Below, piece by piece: positions 8,871 through 16,849 of a DNA stretch of 64,000 bases (its first letter is position 1; the number at the start of each line of letters is the position of its first letter). The translations under genes and the position numbers were made by a program. Below the pieces are notes generated by a model. The model was not told the DNA's origin, ran no database searches, and saw nothing but the letters and a program-made list of their open reading frames with translations. Origin of the DNA: 2-02-FULL-47-50 sp964479045 (GTDB lineage Bacteria; Pseudomonadota; Gammaproteobacteria; Eutrophobiales; Eutrophobiaceae); assembly GCA_964479045.1 (NCBI GenBank), contig CAYZJI010000003.1:172835-236834 (forward strand), in the 5' to 3' direction.

Positions 8871-9884
8871 CTACCTTGTTTTTTCGGTAATCGAAAAATA
8901 AACCAGTATCGTCCGTTTTAATGGATGATTGTTGTCATCGCTGATCATGAAATAGGAATTATCGCGATAGCGTGTGATGCCCTCAAAATTGTCATTTAAA
9001 ATCCCGTTGTCTGGCTTGAAGGTGTAAATGAGTTCACTTTTCGCATGCTGTTCTTCCAACATAACCCGGTGCAGTGAAATTTCCACAGTAGGAAACAGTC
9101 CGCCGAATGCCCGTTCCAATGCCAGCAGGCTGCCATCCGGCATCGTCGTCATTGCTACCAGTGCTCCATAGTAAGTGTCCTGTGCCGGGAATGACCATTG
9201 CTGTCCGTGTGTGCTGAAGAGTTGGAGCATGCCTTCCGGATGGCCGGTCAGTGGCATTTCCGGTCCCGTGATAATCCCGTACTGCTCATGCTTCGTGACA
9301 GCTTCCAGTGACTGGTTTTCTCTCCGGTAATTTTTGATGTCTGCGAGAGGTGCGGGCAGGGTAATGTTGGCTGTTTCCCGGCCATCGGTCCGGTATTCAA
9401 TCAGGCGTGGTATACGCTCGAAGCAGACCACAAGCCGGGTATCTCCGGGAACGCCGTTATGGTCGTTCAGCAGGGTGAGGTCTTCGCTGTCCGAGGGTTT
9501 GTAACGCAGAGGTTTGCCGGACTGATCCCGAAGGGGATAACCACTCAAGACATGCATATCGGTGAGCTGGTTGTTTTCAAACTCAGGACGCAGGTGTAGT
9601 ACAAAGCCATTATCAGAGAGCGCGTACAGGCGCCCGTCATCATCGTCCCAGGCGAGTCCTGATAACTCCGAGACTTTCACTCCGTCTACCGTGATGTTCG
9701 AAAGCTGCATCAGTGTATGCAGGGTGATCACATAGCGGCCATCCTCGTTATGGTATTGTTGGTCAAGCGGAGTGGCCGAGGCTACAGACTCTTCTGCTCC
9801 TGCCGGCAGTGGCAGCCAAACCAGACAAAAGACCAGTATCAGGCCCCGGAACCGGTTCACAATCATGGCTGAATCCATAGGCAA
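8871..9884 (-). CDS. Secreted esterase-like/phytase-like domain protein
   Basis: A 337-residue exported protein with a hydrophobic signal segment (residues about 10-30, ending near PAGA). The mature part matches the phytase-like, beta-propeller 'esterase-like activity of phytase' family: an LSGLAWDDDDGRLYALSDNG motif near the start of the propeller, SEDLT in the middle and NDNFEGITRY followed by ISDDN near the end. The function of most bacterial members is unknown, and phosphatase activity should not be assumed. The gene is divergent from the L,D-transpeptidase gene. Its stop is 8 bases from the moaB stop, so the two converge closely. Confidence 0.85.
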   Translation of the reverse strand: MPMDSAMIVNRFRGLILVFCLVWLPLPAGAEESVASATPLDQQYHNEDGRYVITLHTLMQLSNITVDGVKVSELSGLAWDDDDGRLYALSDNGFVLHLRPEFENNQLTDMHVLSGYPLRDQSGKPLRYKPSDSEDLTLLNDHNGVPGDTRLVVCFERIPRLIEYRTDGRETANITLPAPLADIKNYRRENQSLEAVTKHEQYGIITGPEMPLTGHPEGMLQLFSTHGQQWSFPAQDTYYGALVAMTTMPDGSLLALERAFGGLFPTVEISLHRVMLEEQHAKSELIYTFKPDNGILNDNFEGITRYRDNSYFMISDDNNHPLKRTILVYFSITEKTR

Positions 9885-9956
9885 CCGGGTCTAGGCGTGA
9901 TGGAAATGCGGTTTATAATAGGCAAACTTTATTTGTCCCTGTTCATCCAAAGGATT

Positions 9957-10997
9957 ATGCAAAATTTAACTTTCACAGCCATGGTGCTCGGTTTGGGGCT
10001 CTCCCTGCAGGCACACGCCACCATTTACACGCTCAAGGGCGATGATTCCGTTTTTGGCCAGGTCAGCACGGTAACAGCCCAGTTTAATGATACCTTACTC
10101 GACATTGGTCGCAGCAATGGATTTGGTCTACAGGATCTGAAACTGTTTAATCCCGGTATCGATACCTGGATGCCCGGCGAAGGACAGGCGATCCAGTTGC
10201 CTGGACAATTCATACTTCCCAACGTACCGCCTGTGGGTATCGTGCTGAACATCCCGGAAATGCGGCTTTATTATTTCCCGGACGTGAAAAAGGGTGAGGA
10301 GCGTCAAGTCATTACCTATCCACTGGGTATCGGCCGTGAAGGATGGAGTACGCCTTACACCAAAACCAGTATCATCCATAAACAGAAAGATCCGGCCTGG
10401 TATCCGCCGGAATCCATCCGCAAGGAACATGCGGAAAAAGGCGATCCGCTCCCGAAAATGGTACCGGCCGGGCCAGACAATCCATTGGGCGCCTATGCCA
10501 TGCGTATGGGACTGGGTGCCTATCTGATTCATGGTACCAATAAACCCTTTGGTGTGGGCATGCGTGTGAGTCATGGTTGCATCCGGCTTTATCCGGAAGA
10601 CATTGAAGATCTGTTTGCGCGCGTCAAGGTAGGCACACCCGTAAATATTATCAACCAGCCCTACAAGATCGGTGTGCTGGATGGTGTGATCTATCTGGAA
10701 GTGCACCCGTATCTGGATGAAGACGGTCACCGGTTTGCCCAGAACAGTCTGACTGAAGTGGTCAAGTACATCATTGAAACCACAAAAGAAAATCAGTACG
10801 AAATTGACTGGGACCTGGTAAAAAAAGTCGTGGATGAATCCACCGGGGTGCCGGTGGCGATTGGCCTGCACCTGCCGGATGCTCCACCCGCACCCGTCAG
10901 CACCGTTGCAGACAATACGACTCCTGCTCCGGCCGTGACCCGGGAAGCATCCCATCAGATGCAATTACGCATGGAGACGGAAATCCGCCCGCACTAG
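9957..10997 (+). CDS. L,D-transpeptidase (ErfK/YbiS/YcfS type)
   Basis: A periplasmic enzyme that makes 3-3 crosslinks in peptidoglycan or attaches lipoprotein to it. From the ATG at 9957 (AAAGGA just upstream) there is a signal peptide ending at AHA (about residue 21), a short LysM-like region around 40-85, and the YkuD catalytic domain. The active site is the SHGCIRL motif, with H206 and C208, preceded by H192 in IHGTNKPFG. The C-terminal about 50 residues are Pro/Ala-rich and probably unstructured. A GTG at 9897 would add 20 residues ahead of the signal peptide and is less likely. It faces a Lpp-like lipoprotein gene with a C-terminal lysine, a plausible substrate. Confidence 0.93.
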   Translation: MQNLTFTAMVLGLGLSLQAHATIYTLKGDDSVFGQVSTVTAQFNDTLLDIGRSNGFGLQDLKLFNPGIDTWMPGEGQAIQLPGQFILPNVPPVGIVLNIPEMRLYYFPDVKKGEERQVITYPLGIGREGWSTPYTKTSIIHKQKDPAWYPPESIRKEHAEKGDPLPKMVPAGPDNPLGAYAMRMGLGAYLIHGTNKPFGVGMRVSHGCIRLYPEDIEDLFARVKVGTPVNIINQPYKIGVLDGVIYLEVHPYLDEDGHRFAQNSLTEVVKYIIETTKENQYEIDWDLVKKVVDESTGVPVAIGLHLPDAPPAPVSTVADNTTPAPAVTREASHQMQLRMETEIRPH

Positions 10998-11040
10998 ATT
11001 GACGGATTGATCGAGTGAATTTCGGCTGCGGAAATAAAAA

Positions 11041-11069
11041 AGCCCCGGAGATTTCTCCGGGGCTTTTTA
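11041..11069. terminator. Bidirectional intrinsic terminator
   Basis: A perfect 10-bp stem, AGCCCCGGAG (11041-11050) with CTCCGGGGCT (11055-11064) around an ATTT loop, with A-rich sequence before it and TTTTTATTT after it. It lies between the convergent L,D-transpeptidase and lipoprotein genes and should stop transcription from both. Confidence 0.9.
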
Positions 11070-11087
11070 TTTGAATAAGTACTGCGA

Positions 11088-11369
11088 TTACTTCTGCATT
11101 GCCTTTTCAAACATACGATCCAGCTTGGCGCTGTTTTCGTTGCAGCAGTTGAGCGCTGCGGTAGCGTCTGCCTGGGCCTTTGTGGCTGCACCATTGGCTT
11201 CTGAGCCGACGGTGTGAGCAATCTGGGCCAGGTTATAGGCCTCATTCGCTCTGGCCATAGCTGCATCAGCAGCGGCTTTGGCTTCTTCTACTTTGGTCAC
11301 ATCAGCGCAGCCGCCGACCAGACCCAGAGAAAGAGCAAGTACTGAAATTTTGATGAACTTAGTCTGCAT
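11088..11369 (-). CDS. Lpp/OprI-like alanine-zipper lipoprotein
   Basis: A small outer membrane lipoprotein of 93 residues. The signal peptide ends in a lipobox, LVGGC, with the lipidated C21. The mature chain is an Ala-rich heptad coiled coil (DAAMARANEAYNLAQIA), then CC at 75-76 and a final AMQK, so the last residue is lysine, as in Braun lipoprotein and Pseudomonas OprI. In those proteins the terminal lysine is joined to peptidoglycan by an L,D-transpeptidase, and such an enzyme is encoded in convergent orientation next door. The start at 11369 has GGGAG eight bases upstream; the longer frame to 11423 lacks support. The internal CC pair is unusual for Lpp. Confidence 0.88.
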   Translation of the reverse strand: MQTKFIKISVLALSLGLVGGCADVTKVEEAKAAADAAMARANEAYNLAQIAHTVGSEANGAATKAQADATAALNCCNENSAKLDRMFEKAMQK

Positions 11370-11545
11370 GTTGTTTTCTCCCGTTAAACCTATAACCAAT
11401 GGCTGAGGTTTTCCCCAGTTCAAAATGTCAGTGGAATCATGACCGATTTCAGTCCGTTAATCAACGGCTTTGAACAAAAAAAATCATGGTTCGTAAGACC
11501 GAAAATCATGAAAAACAGGGGGCCAAACCGGGGTATGGACGGTCC

Positions 11546-12322
11546 TTAACAACCGTATTTTCCGGTAAACCGGTCAACAATTTCGAGTAATTGGGCAGGC
11601 AAGCGCTGTCGTACTTCAGCCACAAGTTCACGATTGATACTCCGGTAACAGGCCTCGGCGACGGCGCCGGCAATGCAGGCCATCGTATCACTGTCACCCC
11701 CGAGCGAGACTGCATTTCGCACGGCGCTTTCATAATCTGTGGACTCCAGAAAGGCAATGATCGCTTCCGGGACCGAGCCCTGGCAGCTCACATCAAAGCT
11801 GTAATGCGGACGGATTTGATCCAGGGTCCTTTCAAGATTGTAGTGGAACGTATCCTGCAGATAATTCCGGATTACTATTTTGCTTTCTCCGGTACGGGCC
11901 AGATAGATTGTTGCCGCCACCGCCTGTGCACCTTTAATGCCTTCGGCATGATTATGCGTTACCGCAGCACTGCGTTCTGCTTCGCGCAGGGTTTCTGTGA
12001 GTGTGGGGAACGCCCAGCCCACAGGATTGACGCGCATGGCAGAACCATTGCCGTAACTGTTGTAGGGTTCGGTGTTATCAGAACCGACCCAGCGGGTGAA
12101 TCCATATCCATAACCCCGGTCCGGATAATTACGATGATAGGTCCTGAACGCAGTTGTGTAATCAATACCGGTCAACAGGACATCGGCCACCGCAACGGAA
12201 AGAACCGAATCATCCGTAAAGGTACTGTGTGAGCTGAGCAGGGGGAAGTCCAGTGTTTTGACCGGACTCTGTTCATAAACTGAACCGATGATGTCGCCGA
12301 TAATTGCGCCCAGCATCGCCAA
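11546..12322 (-). CDS. ADP-ribosylglycohydrolase family protein
   Basis: A 258-residue member of the DraG/ARH family, which removes ADP-ribose from proteins or small molecules using two metal ions. The metal-binding residues are seen in the FTDDSVL motif near the N-terminus and in the LGGDSDTMACIAG motif near the C-terminus; the NGSAMRV block in the middle is also conserved. No dinitrogenase reductase ADP-ribosyltransferase (DraT) or nitrogenase gene is nearby, so a nitrogenase role is not supported. It is probably a housekeeping or nucleotide-related hydrolase. A small periplasmic protein gene lies 15 bases upstream on the same strand. Confidence 0.92.
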   Translation of the reverse strand: MAMLGAIIGDIIGSVYEQSPVKTLDFPLLSSHSTFTDDSVLSVAVADVLLTGIDYTTAFRTYHRNYPDRGYGYGFTRWVGSDNTEPYNSYGNGSAMRVNPVGWAFPTLTETLREAERSAAVTHNHAEGIKGAQAVAATIYLARTGESKIVIRNYLQDTFHYNLERTLDQIRPHYSFDVSCQGSVPEAIIAFLESTDYESAVRNAVSLGGDSDTMACIAGAVAEACYRSINRELVAEVRQRLPAQLLEIVDRFTGKYGC

Positions 12323-12337
12323 ACCATTACCGGGCCG

Positions 12338-12703
12338 TCAGCGGCCGAATCCGCCAGGAGGAAATTTCGTCCGCTTTTCGAAATGATCGATGATGAAGGT
12401 CGTCAGCACTTCTTCATAACTGATGACCGGCTTCATTTCACATTGATCATCCACCCAGGTCATGATCGCATCGAGATCCATGTCAGCAGAGATACTGTAG
12501 GTTTCCAGCGCAGTGTGGTTATAGGCCGTGATATAGCCCATCAGATAGTCCTTGTACTTGCCATCTTCACCGGCCGCGCGGGCCAGATTGTAGCTGTGAC
12601 AGGATTTTTTGCCGACACCCCAGATGGCATAGTTACCCGCGTTGTCGGCAGCGGCGGCCGCGAATGGCAGGAGCATGAGAATGAGAATTCCATAGATGCG
12701 CAT
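12338..12703 (-). CDS. Small periplasmic protein with one cysteine pair, unknown function
   Basis: A 121-residue product with a clear signal peptide (hydrophobic residues 4-15, AAAAAD cleavage region). The mature protein is about 100 residues with two cysteines (C35 and C88), which could form a disulfide, and a helical pattern (SCHSYNLA, DYLMGYITAYN, AIMTWVDDQCE). The layout recalls HdeA/Rap1a-type small periplasmic proteins, but I cannot confirm the family. The ATG at 12703 starts the signal peptide directly; the longer frame to 12751 would put a charged extension in front and overlaps the aminotransferase end. It may be co-transcribed with the glycohydrolase gene. Confidence 0.7.
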   Translation of the reverse strand: MRIYGILILMLLPFAAAAADNAGNYAIWGVGKKSCHSYNLARAAGEDGKYKDYLMGYITAYNHTALETYSISADMDLDAIMTWVDDQCEMKPVISYEEVLTTFIIDHFEKRTKFPPGGFGR

Positions 12704-12747
12704 GATGTAAAGCCTCGTTATTCGTAAGTGATGATTGTTTATATGTT

Positions 12748-13932
12748 TCATTTATTTTTAATGATACTGTTCAGACCATGAGTCAAACGCCGGATTCCCT
12801 CCGCGGCATTGTTTTTATCCAGGGCCCCGTACGAAACTCTCAAGTAGCATCCGTCCATGAGTCCGAAGGTACCGCCGGGGATGGCTGCCACCTGATATTC
12901 GCGGATTAGACGACGCAGGACAGTCATGTCATCCAGATCGGTAGCAAGCTTAAGCAGAAAATAAAATGCCCCCTCGCTCTTCGAAACACTGCATATATTA
13001 CTGATCGATTGCAGGCCGGAAAGCATAATCGTACGGATGTCATGAAGCAATCCAAGTTTGTCCCGGCACCAGGCCGACCCAGCTGATAATGCGCCCAGGG
13101 CAGCATATTGGGAGGCCACCGGTGGGCAGATCAGATTGGTGTCCTGGACTTTCAGCACCGCTTCATGGAGATGATCTGGAATGACCATGTAACCGATACG
13201 CCAGTGGGCGAAGCCATAGGCTTTGGAGAGTGAATACAGGGAAATTGTATATTCCGCTGCTCCCGGCAGACTTGCCGGTGAAAAATGGCGGGCGTTGTCA
13301 TAGACAAAATATTCATAAGCTTCATCACTGATGTGATAAATGCCATGTTCACGGCAGAGTGTATTGATGGACGTGAGGACGGACTGTGGATACACCGCGC
13401 CACTGGGATTGTTGGGTGAAATGGTGACGATGGCGCGGGTTTTTGCGGTAATTGCTGTGCGCAGAGACGCAGGATCCGGTTGATGGTCCGGTCCGCAGGC
13501 CACACACACCGGTGTGCAGCCCGACATTCTGATCGCCATTTCATGATTGAAATAATAGGGGACGGGCAGAATGATTTCATCGCCGGGAGAGGTGATCGCC
13601 AGCACGGCATTCAGAAATGCCATGTTGGAACCGGCAGTGACCATCACTTTGCTGCATCCGTCTGTTTCAATCCCGTTTTCAGCAAGCAGCTTTTCTGCAA
13701 GCGTCTGCCGCAGTTCGGCCAGGCCGCTGGTATCACCATATTTATGCAGGCTGACATCCGGGCCGATGCGTTTGAGCTGCTCGTAGACCGCCGGTGGGGG
13801 ACCGTAATACACCACGCCCTGACCCAGGGAAACAGTGCCGGGATTTTCCGCGATCAGTTCAGCAACCACCGGAATGATGGGCGTTTGTACTTCACTCATG
13901 CGTCCTGGTGTATATGAGTCTTTATGGCGCAT
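12748..13932 (-). CDS. PLP-dependent class I/II aminotransferase
   Basis: A fold-type I aminotransferase of about 394 residues. Visible landmarks are the SPNNPSG loop (172-178), D203 in SDEAYEYF, which contacts the pyridine nitrogen, and K237 in SLSKAYGFAHWRIGY, the Schiff-base lysine. It belongs to the aspartate/aromatic aminotransferase subfamily; the amino-acid substrate cannot be told from sequence. A TTG two codons further upstream is possible, and an internal ATG at 13899 would give a protein beginning MSEVQTP. The gene stands between unrelated genes, so context does not fix the pathway. Confidence 0.9.
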   Translation of the reverse strand: MRHKDSYTPGRMSEVQTPIIPVVAELIAENPGTVSLGQGVVYYGPPPAVYEQLKRIGPDVSLHKYGDTSGLAELRQTLAEKLLAENGIETDGCSKVMVTAGSNMAFLNAVLAITSPGDEIILPVPYYFNHEMAIRMSGCTPVCVACGPDHQPDPASLRTAITAKTRAIVTISPNNPSGAVYPQSVLTSINTLCREHGIYHISDEAYEYFVYDNARHFSPASLPGAAEYTISLYSLSKAYGFAHWRIGYMVIPDHLHEAVLKVQDTNLICPPVASQYAALGALSAGSAWCRDKLGLLHDIRTIMLSGLQSISNICSVSKSEGAFYFLLKLATDLDDMTVLRRLIREYQVAAIPGGTFGLMDGCYLRVSYGALDKNNAAEGIRRLTHGLNSIIKNK

Positions 13933-14019
13933 GAACAATTAACACAATAATACTCTGCTGACAGTTCAGCAGAAGGTTATGTATCCCCCGCGGGTTTGAG
14001 GTTCTGACAACAGGATCGG

Positions 14020-14604
14020 TTACTGCCGGGTGAAGGGCAGTGGCCGGTTACTGAATTGTGCCTTGAGAAACTCCATCTGGTCAGACAGTATCTTGCGATT
14101 GGACAACGCCAGATATTCAGCCCAGTTGGGCACATAGGGCACTGCGAGCAACGGCATTTTCGCTTCTTCCGGAGTCTTGTTGCCTTTGGAGGTATTGCAG
14201 TGACGGCAGGCCGTGACCACGTTTGACCAGCGATCCGTGCCGCCACGTGAGATGGGCAGGACATGATCGCGCGTCAGGAAAGACTCACGGTATTCGCCTC
14301 CGCAGTACATGCACAGATGGGCATCACGCAGAAACAACTCACGGTTGGTCAGCGGCGGTATATTGCGTTTCGGATGCTTATGGTGCGTGGAATGTTTGAC
14401 GGCAATGATCGAATTCACATTCACATAGGAACGTTCACCGGTCAGACGGCTGATGCCACCATTGATTTTGAACACGCTGGCACCGGCGGTCCAGCCCACC
14501 ATGTCACGGCTGTACAGGCACACGGCATCCTGCCAGGGAATCCAGGTAATTGGCGCGCCTGCATTATCGAGCCGTAAAATCAAAGGCACCATATTCAGTT
14601 CCAT
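14020..14604 (-). CDS. HNH endonuclease family protein
   Basis: A 194-residue protein with an HNH nuclease domain in the middle: the zinc pair CMYC, the RDHVLPISRGG motif with the catalytic histidine, the WSNVVTAC block and the second zinc pair CRHC. The N-terminal about 90 residues are unrelated to known homing enzymes. Proteins of this size and layout are common single-copy genes in gammaproteobacteria and are not obviously mobile. The substrate is unknown. No intron, intein or phage gene is close by, so a housekeeping or defence-related nuclease is more likely than a homing nuclease. Confidence 0.88.
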   Translation of the reverse strand: MELNMVPLILRLDNAGAPITWIPWQDAVCLYSRDMVGWTAGASVFKINGGISRLTGERSYVNVNSIIAVKHSTHHKHPKRNIPPLTNRELFLRDAHLCMYCGGEYRESFLTRDHVLPISRGGTDRWSNVVTACRHCNTSKGNKTPEEAKMPLLAVPYVPNWAEYLALSNRKILSDQMEFLKAQFSNRPLPFTRQ

Positions 14605-14756
14605 AACGGGTTGTTAAACTGTTTTTTTGACATCCATTTTTCATGGATGTTTGCTTGCATCATTTGTGCCATGCATGTTTTATGCTAAACCGGGCATAAA
14701 ATCAAGTTATTGCACGTTTATCTTAAATTGCATGTTTATCCTGACAGGGGATTTAA

Positions 14757-15539
14757 ATGGATACGATAGAAAAACTGATCGAGGTTACGGGCGCCCTGCG
14801 CGATCCTGAAAAAGGGTGTCCGTGGCATCGTGAACAGGATTTTTCCAGTATCACCCCCCATACGCTGGAAGAGGCCTATGAACTCGTGGATGCCATCGGG
14901 CGTGGAGACATGCGGGATGTGTGCGATGAACTCGGCGACCTGCTCTTTCATGTCGTATATTACGCAGGTCTGGCAAAGGAGGCCGGCCATTTTGATTTTA
15001 ATGACGTGGTTGTGGGAGCAGTAAACAAACAGGAGCGACGGCATCCGCATGTATTTGGCAATGAAACCGTTGCAGATGCTGCCGCACAGACGCGGGAGTG
15101 GGAGAAACTCAAATCACAGGAACGAGCGGGTGCAGAACCCGCCGGCCTGCTGGATGGTGTCGTGACTAATCTACCGGCCCTGAGCCGATCACAGAAACTG
15201 CAATTGCGCGCAGCATCGGCGGGTTTTGACTGGGACAACACGTCGTCAGTGATGGACAAGCTTGATGAAGAAATTTCAGAGCTGCGTACCGAACTCACCA
15301 TAGGCGCAGACAAACAACATGTACAGGCTGAACTTGGTGATTTGCTATTCAGTATCGTTAATCTGGCCCGTCACCTTGATATTGATGCGGAAACTGCATT
15401 ACGTAATGCCAATACAAAATTCGAGCGGCGTTTCCGTTATATCGAGCGCGCGCTGCGTGACAAGGGCCGCGTGCTGGAATCAGCGGGTCTAGAGGAAATG
15501 GACAGACTCTGGAATGAGGCAAAGCAGGCGGGTCGTTAA
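14757..15539 (+). CDS. mazG: Nucleoside triphosphate pyrophosphohydrolase MazG
   Basis: A full-length tandem MazG protein of 260 residues that hydrolyses NTPs and dNTPs to monophosphates and pyrophosphate. Both helical MazG domains are visible: the first with EEAYELVDAI and DELGDLLFHVVYYA, the second with EEISELR and LGDLLFSIVNLARHL. The acidic ExxE and ExxD residues that bind magnesium are kept in both. The ATG at 14757 has AGGGGA just upstream. The 3' end overlaps the convergent small exported protein gene by four bases. No toxin-antitoxin partner (mazEF) is adjacent. Confidence 0.96.
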   Translation: MDTIEKLIEVTGALRDPEKGCPWHREQDFSSITPHTLEEAYELVDAIGRGDMRDVCDELGDLLFHVVYYAGLAKEAGHFDFNDVVVGAVNKQERRHPHVFGNETVADAAAQTREWEKLKSQERAGAEPAGLLDGVVTNLPALSRSQKLQLRAASAGFDWDNTSSVMDKLDEEISELRTELTIGADKQHVQAELGDLLFSIVNLARHLDIDAETALRNANTKFERRFRYIERALRDKGRVLESAGLEEMDRLWNEAKQAGR

Positions 15540-15838
15540 TTACCCGGTTTGTAGCGTTCTCGCGAAACCACGCGGCCGTTCCCGTCAAAACGGATTTCCG
15601 TGATCCACTGCCGGTTGCTGACTTCGCCAGCAGTCGGGATGTAATACCAGGTCCGGTTTTCAACAGCATTGTACAAACCGGTCATCACCGTTTCATGATC
15701 ATACGGCCCGAGGCGGTATAACACTTCCGCTTCCGACATGCCGTTTGAAATCAGCGAATAATCCTTCATCGATACTGAGTCCGCAAAGGCCGGAAGACTC
15801 ATGGCAAATAACAAAACAAAAGGTGACATATGACGCAT
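15536..15838 (-). CDS. Small exported protein, BamE/SmpA-like
   Basis: About 100 residues with an N-terminal signal peptide (hydrophobic run ending at PAFA). The mature part resembles the BamE/OmlA fold family: a GMSEAEVLYRLGPYD helix with a Gly-Pro turn, then WYYIP and ITEIRFDGNGRVVSRE strands. It lacks a lipobox, so it is probably periplasmic and is not BamE itself. The ATG at 15838 (MRHMSPF) is chosen; the upstream frame to 15871 adds a charged leader without an apparent ribosome-binding site. It may share a transcript with folE2 upstream, though a strong hairpin lies between them. Confidence 0.75.
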   Translation of the reverse strand: MRHMSPFVLLFAMSLPAFADSVSMKDYSLISNGMSEAEVLYRLGPYDHETVMTGLYNAVENRTWYYIPTAGEVSNRQWITEIRFDGNGRVVSRERYKPGN

Positions 15839-15889
15839 CTGTGCTGTTCCTGTCTCAGCCTGGGTGTTCATATAGATTCAGATGATACA

Positions 15890-15919
15890 CCGTTGTTCCC
15901 GTATCCCGGGGAACAACGG
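15890..15919 (-). terminator. Hairpin downstream of folE2
   Basis: Eleven-bp inverted repeat, CCGTTGTTCCC (15890-15900) with GGGAACAACGG (15909-15919). It lies between folE2 and the small exported protein gene. There is no T-tract on the minus strand, so it could be an attenuator or mRNA-stabilising hairpin and not a classical terminator. Confidence 0.5.
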
Positions 15920-15942
15920 CTGGCAGAGGGGGTTACTTACTG

Positions 15943-16779
15943 TTAGCTTGCTGCGTCCTTGTCATGCGTCAGCATGGCATAAGCGGAATGATTGTGGATG
16001 GATTCAAAGTTTTCCGATTCCACTGTGTAGGCAGCAATGCGGTCATCCTTGTTGAACTCAATCGCTGCGTCGCGCACGATGTCTTCCACAAATTTTGGAT
16101 TGTCATAGGCCCGCTCGGTCACATATTTCTCATCGGGCCGTTTCAGCAGACCATAAAGTTCACAGGATGCGACTTTTTCCACTTTTTCGATTAATTCTTC
16201 AATCCAGATAAAGGTCCGTGTACGGACGGTCGCCGTGATGTGTGAACGCTGGTTGTGGGCGCCGTAGTCCGAGATATTTTTCGAGCACGGACAGAGACTG
16301 GTTACCGGCACCACCACTTTCACCAGCACCGTCGGCTTGTTGTCCTTGATCTGGCCGATGAATGAAACTTCATAATCCATCAGGCTTTTTACGCCGGACA
16401 CGGGTGCCGCTTTGGTCATGAAATAGGGGAAGGTCATTTCAATATGACCGGACTGGGCGTCGAGCACCTGGGTCATCTCCTCGATCATGGTTTTAAAGGA
16501 TTTGACCGTAATTTCGTATTCATGGTGGTTCAGGATTTCCACAAAACGCGACATATGTGTGCCCTTGAAATTGTGGGGCAGGTTTACATACATATTGAAG
16601 CGGGCAATGGTGTGCTGTTCACCACCATTACGATCACCGACCACGATAGGATGTTTGATGTCCTTGATGCCCACCTTGTCGATAGGGATATGCCGGGTGT
16701 CCTTGCTGCTCTGGGTGTCCGGAATTTCGGTCATCATTTTTGCGGGTTGATTCATCTTTTCAAGTAGCCTCTTTTGCAT
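15943..16779 (-). CDS. folE2: GTP cyclohydrolase FolE2 (type IB)
   Basis: Catalyses GTP to 7,8-dihydroneopterin triphosphate, the first step to folate and queuosine. The 278-residue protein belongs to the FolE2/COG1469 family: GTHMSRFVEIL, the LCPCSKNISDYGAHNQR catalytic block with its conserved Cys, and the C-terminal IHNHSAYA segment. FolE2 enzymes do not need zinc and can replace FolE when zinc is scarce; in many bacteria they are controlled by Zur. A perfect palindrome, GTTTAG-T-CTAAAC, lies 14 bases before the ATG, next to a TATAAA element, and may be an operator. An alternative start at 16755 gives a protein beginning MNQPAKM. Confidence 0.95.
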   Translation of the reverse strand: MQKRLLEKMNQPAKMMTEIPDTQSSKDTRHIPIDKVGIKDIKHPIVVGDRNGGEQHTIARFNMYVNLPHNFKGTHMSRFVEILNHHEYEITVKSFKTMIEEMTQVLDAQSGHIEMTFPYFMTKAAPVSGVKSLMDYEVSFIGQIKDNKPTVLVKVVVPVTSLCPCSKNISDYGAHNQRSHITATVRTRTFIWIEELIEKVEKVASCELYGLLKRPDEKYVTERAYDNPKFVEDIVRDAAIEFNKDDRIAAYTVESENFESIHNHSAYAMLTHDKDAAS

Positions 16780-16792
16780 CTCACTGATTTGA

Positions 16793-16805
16793 GTTTAGTC
16801 TAAAC
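16793..16805 (-). promoter_or_regulatory. Palindromic candidate operator of folE2
   Basis: Perfect 13-base palindrome GTTTAG-T-CTAAAC just upstream of folE2. On the minus strand a TATAAA sequence lies directly before it, so the site would sit near the transcription start. Zur control of folE2 is known in other bacteria, but this sequence is not an obvious Zur box and the regulator is not known. It shares the TTTAGAC half-site with the palindrome upstream of rubrerythrin. Confidence 0.45.
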
Positions 16806-16849
16806 TTTATAGGTGCCGCACTCCAGAATTAAACGGAGTGTCCTGTACA

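Noticed and set aside
11546..12322. ADP-ribosylglycohydrolase as part of a DraT-DraG nitrogenase switch or a DarTG toxin system
   Set aside because: No draT, nitrogenase or DarT-like gene is adjacent, and the fold is DraG-type, not macrodomain.
14020..14604. HNH protein as a homing endonuclease or mobile element
   Set aside because: No intron, intein or interrupted gene nearby; similar proteins are stable single-copy genes in gammaproteobacteria.
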